From: Gallionellaceae bacterium
GTDB lineage: Bacteria > Pseudomonadota > Gammaproteobacteria > Burkholderiales > Thiobacillaceae
Length of the DNA: 64,000 bases
NCBI GenBank assembly: GCA_028714735.1
Contig: JAQTLU010000001.1
Location: 62,001 to 126,000 of the forward strand
Reading direction: 5' to 3'
Shown here: one piece after another, positions 62,052 to 64,000 of the stretch
Position numbering within the stretch: position 1 is the stretch's first letter
Layout of the letters: each line of letters opens with the position of its first letter
Made by a program: the position numbers and the translations under genes
The notes under the pieces: model-generated
Told to the model about the DNA's origin: nothing
The model's input: only the letters and a program-made list of their open reading frames with translations
Databases searched by the model: none

Positions 62052-62093
62052 GCTGAACGCTGAACGCTGAACGCTGAACGCTGATCGCTGAAT
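62052..62093. repeat. Tandem heptamer repeat (GCTGAAC)
   Basis: Four perfect GCTGAAC units are followed by GCTGATC and GCTGAAT, filling the der-bamB gap. Degenerate TCAGC pieces extend to about 62008. Confidence 0.9.
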
Positions 62094-62095
62094 GC

Positions 62096-63268
62096 TTATT
62101 GGATCTTGAACGCATACACGCCGCCGTTCACGGTCTGCACCAGCAAGCCGTCGCTGAGGGCCTGCATGCGGCCGATCACCGGACTGCCGTCGGTGCTCGC
62201 GCGGCCGATCAGGGCGCCCTCTTCCAGGCTGAGCAGGTGGATCATGCCCTGGTAATCGGCCACGGCGACGCGGCCGGGGTTCAGCACCAGCGGCGTGATC
62301 AGGCCGCGGTCGAGCAGGCTATCCTGTTTCCACAGGCTGGAGCCGCGCAACTTGTCGTAACCCTGGACGATGGCGTGTTCGTCGGCGGCGAAGATGAAGC
62401 GATTGCCCAGGGCGACGCCGCCGAGGCCGGAAAACTCGCGCTGCCAGGCCGGATTGCCGGTGAGCTGGTCGAAACAGCCGATGCGGCCCTGATAGGCGGC
62501 GGCGCAGATCAGGTTTTCGTCGGCCGCCAGGGCGCCGGAGACATCGGAGATGCGCTCCAGCTCGGTGGCCCCCTTGGGCAGGGCGACGTTGGCTTCCCAC
62601 ACCGGGGAGCCGTTGAGCAGGGAAAGTGCGGTCAGCTTGCCGCCCGGGAAGCCGGCGAACAGGGCGCGGTTGTTGAGCAGCAGGTCGCCCGGCACGCGCA
62701 GGATCAGGGACGGCAGCACGCGTCCGTACACCCAGCGCTGCTTGCCGTCCACGGCGTTGAGCAGCCAGACCTTGCCGTCGTTGCTGCGCGCGGCCACCAG
62801 GCCGGACGCCGCCACCGGCGCGCTGAGCACCTCGCCGGACAGCTTCGCGGTCCAGTCGAGCTGGCCGTTGTCGGTCCGGTAGGCGAGCACCTCGCCCTTG
62901 GGCGTGCCGACCAGCACCAGCCCGGCGCCGAGGCCGACCCCGGCCGACAGGGTCTGTTTCGCGTCAGCGCGCCAGACCTCCTTGCCGGTGGCCAGGTCCA
63001 GCTTGACGATGCGGCCCTCGGCGCTGGCGGCATAGGCGGCCTGGCCATCGCTGGCGGGCGAGAATACAAAGGATTTGCCGGCGCCCACGTTGACATCCCA
63101 GACCCGGGTCAGGGTCGCCGAGGCCTTGATCTCGCCGAGTTCGGCCGGCTTGAGATTGGCCGAGCCGCCGGACAGGCCGAACCAGCTGCCCACGCTGCCC
63201 ATCATGTCCTTGGTGGTACTGCAAGCGGCCAGCCCGGCCGCCAGGATCAACGCCAGCAGAACCCTCAT
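62096..63268 (-). CDS. bamB: Outer-membrane assembly lipoprotein BamB
   Basis: A 390-residue lipoprotein (LILAAGLAACSTTKD, lipidated Cys near residue 16) with repeated PQQ-type beta-propeller blades (GKEVWRADAKQTL, GQLDWTAKLSGEV, GSPVWEANVALP, GNPAWQREFSG). It is part of the BAM complex that inserts beta-barrel proteins such as the EpsL encoded in this window. It lies 1 bp after the YfgM-like gene. Confidence 0.96.
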   Translation of the reverse strand: MRVLLALILAAGLAACSTTKDMMGSVGSWFGLSGGSANLKPAELGEIKASATLTRVWDVNVGAGKSFVFSPASDGQAAYAASAEGRIVKLDLATGKEVWRADAKQTLSAGVGLGAGLVLVGTPKGEVLAYRTDNGQLDWTAKLSGEVLSAPVAASGLVAARSNDGKVWLLNAVDGKQRWVYGRVLPSLILRVPGDLLLNNRALFAGFPGGKLTALSLLNGSPVWEANVALPKGATELERISDVSGALAADENLICAAAYQGRIGCFDQLTGNPAWQREFSGLGGVALGNRFIFAADEHAIVQGYDKLRGSSLWKQDSLLDRGLITPLVLNPGRVAVADYQGMIHLLSLEEGALIGRASTDGSPVIGRMQALSDGLLVQTVNGGVYAFKIQ

Positions 63269-63269
63269 C

Positions 63270-63899
63270 TCAGCCTCCCACGCCGTTCAGTTTGGCTTCC
63301 ACCATCGCCTTCATGGGACTCTTGGCATCGAGCTTTTCCATGGCCAGCGCATAGGCGGCGCGCGCCTCCTCGGGCTTGCCCTGCAACGCCAGGGCATCGC
63401 CCTTGAGGTCGGCGAACAGGCCCGCGAAGGCGGCGTCCGGTTCTTTCTCCAGCAGCTTCAGCGCGCCGGCAGTGTCCTTCTGGTCCAGCATGACCGTGGC
63501 CAGGCGCAGGCGGGCCAGTTGCTCCAGCCCCTTGTCGTCGGCATGGTCGAGGGCATATTGATACTGGGCCTGGGCACTCTTCAGGTCGCCGGCGGCGAAG
63601 TTGACCTTGCCGGCCAGCCATGCGGCCGGCAGGGCATAGCCGGAGCGGCCGTAGTTTTCCATGATCTGGCCGGTCAGGTCCTTGACCGATTTGGCGTCAT
63701 TCGCCATGGCGGCCTGCATGGCCCGCTCGAACAGGGCCATCGACTCGCCGGCCTGGCGGGCGGACCAGACCTGGTAGCCCTTCCAGCCCGACACGCCGAT
63801 GACAAAGGCCGCCACGGCGCCGATTACGAAGGTGCCGTTCTGTTTCCACCAGGCCCTGAATTCGTCTATCTGTTCCTGTTCTTCGAGATCGAGTGCCAT
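63270..63899 (-). CDS. YfgM-like tetratricopeptide membrane protein
   Basis: A 209-residue protein beginning MALDLEEQEQIDEFRAWWKQNG, then one membrane helix (FVIGAVAAFVIGVSGW) and a periplasmic TPR_21-type domain (about residues 50-205). YfgM interacts with SecYEG and periplasmic chaperones such as PpiD and is found between hisS and bamB in most beta/gammaproteobacteria, as here. The ATG at 63899 was preferred to a GTG one codon upstream. Confidence 0.93.
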   Translation of the reverse strand: MALDLEEQEQIDEFRAWWKQNGTFVIGAVAAFVIGVSGWKGYQVWSARQAGESMALFERAMQAAMANDAKSVKDLTGQIMENYGRSGYALPAAWLAGKVNFAAGDLKSAQAQYQYALDHADDKGLEQLARLRLATVMLDQKDTAGALKLLEKEPDAAFAGLFADLKGDALALQGKPEEARAAYALAMEKLDAKSPMKAMVEAKLNGVGG

Positions 63900-63902
63900 C
63901 AC

Positions 63903-64000
63903 TTATTCCTTGGTAATAATGCCGGCCAGTTCGGCCAGTCCGACCCGCTGCTGCGGACCTTCGCCGCGCAACGGTTTGACGCTGGCCTCGCCGGCGGCCG
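63903..64000 (-). CDS. hisS: Histidyl-tRNA synthetase, C-terminal fragment (window edge)
   Basis: The last 31 codons are visible, reading AAGEASVKPLRGEGPQQRVG then LAELAGIITKE and a TAA stop. The VKPLR...ELAxII pattern fits the end of the HisS anticodon-binding domain, and the position directly before yfgM-bamB-der is the standard one. The identification rests mostly on gene order because so little is visible. Confidence 0.75.
   Translation of the reverse strand, partial: AAGEASVKPLRGEGPQQRVGLAELAGIITKE

Noticed and set aside
62052-62093. GCTGAAC array considered as a CRISPR-like repeat
   Set aside because: Units are 7 bp and contiguous, without spacers, and no cas genes are present.

Overview
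The window looks like a betaproteobacterial chromosome with a fairly high G+C content. The main evidence is the housekeeping block at 52.6-64.0 kb, whose order (reading leftwards) is hisS, yfgM-like, bamB, der, hfq, hflX, hflK, hflC, DUF2065, hisZ, purA. A Methylobacillus-type (methanolan-like) EPS/exosortase-B gene set supports this. No rRNA, CRISPR array, transposase or integrase was seen. Almost every gene is on the minus strand.

Region 1 (0-14.6 kb) is a flagellin locus. A flagellin with a near-consensus sigma-28 promoter lies beside a small unknown gene, a TPR gene, and the regulators flbT and flaF, which are best known from alphaproteobacteria. Only 42 bp after flaF begins a tightly packed sugar operon: ddhA-ddhB-ddhC (CDP-4-keto-3,6-dideoxyhexose route), a NeuB-like synthase fused to a cupin, a TPP-dependent acetolactate-synthase-like enzyme, a SAM methyltransferase, a HAD phosphatase and a short-chain dehydrogenase/epimerase. 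A convergent sulfotransferase closes the block. The likely product is a flagellin glycan.

Region 2 (14.6-19.4 kb) is housekeeping: methylthioinosine phosphorylase, hpt, rlmB, rnr and tRNA-Leu(CAG). A partial duplication of the rlmB start has created a 45-codon leader between rnr and rlmB.

Region 3 (19.7-52.4 kb) is one large exopolysaccharide locus with an exosortase B (XrtB)/PEP-CTERM system. It contains epsL, epsD, epsE, epsF, epsG, xrtB, epsI, epsA and epsB; Wzx and Wzy; four glycosyltransferases; precursor genes (galE, nucleotide-sugar dehydrogenase, manC); an acetyltransferase; a polysaccharide deacetylase; a GH5 hydrolase; and three PEP-CTERM substrate genes. Three sulfotransferases plus a PAPS-forming Sat-CysC fusion suggest that the polymer is sulfated. 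The Sat half of that fusion has degenerate active-site motifs. The locus carries signs of rearrangement: an A+T-rich patch (about 30.9-33.4 kb), a fitAB toxin-antitoxin insertion, a four-helix-bundle gene, and heptamer/21-bp tandem repeats, one of which is translated inside XrtB.

The most novel signal is a palindromic element (TAGCCCG-NN-CGGGCCAT core) that lies 72-78 bp upstream of all three PEP-CTERM genes and was not seen elsewhere in the window. It is a candidate operator of a small PEP-CTERM regulon, possibly bound by the LuxR-type regulator EpsA encoded here.

Region 4 (52.6-64 kb) is the conserved housekeeping block. It is interrupted between der and hfq by an octaheme cytochrome c gene with an FNR-type site in its promoter region.
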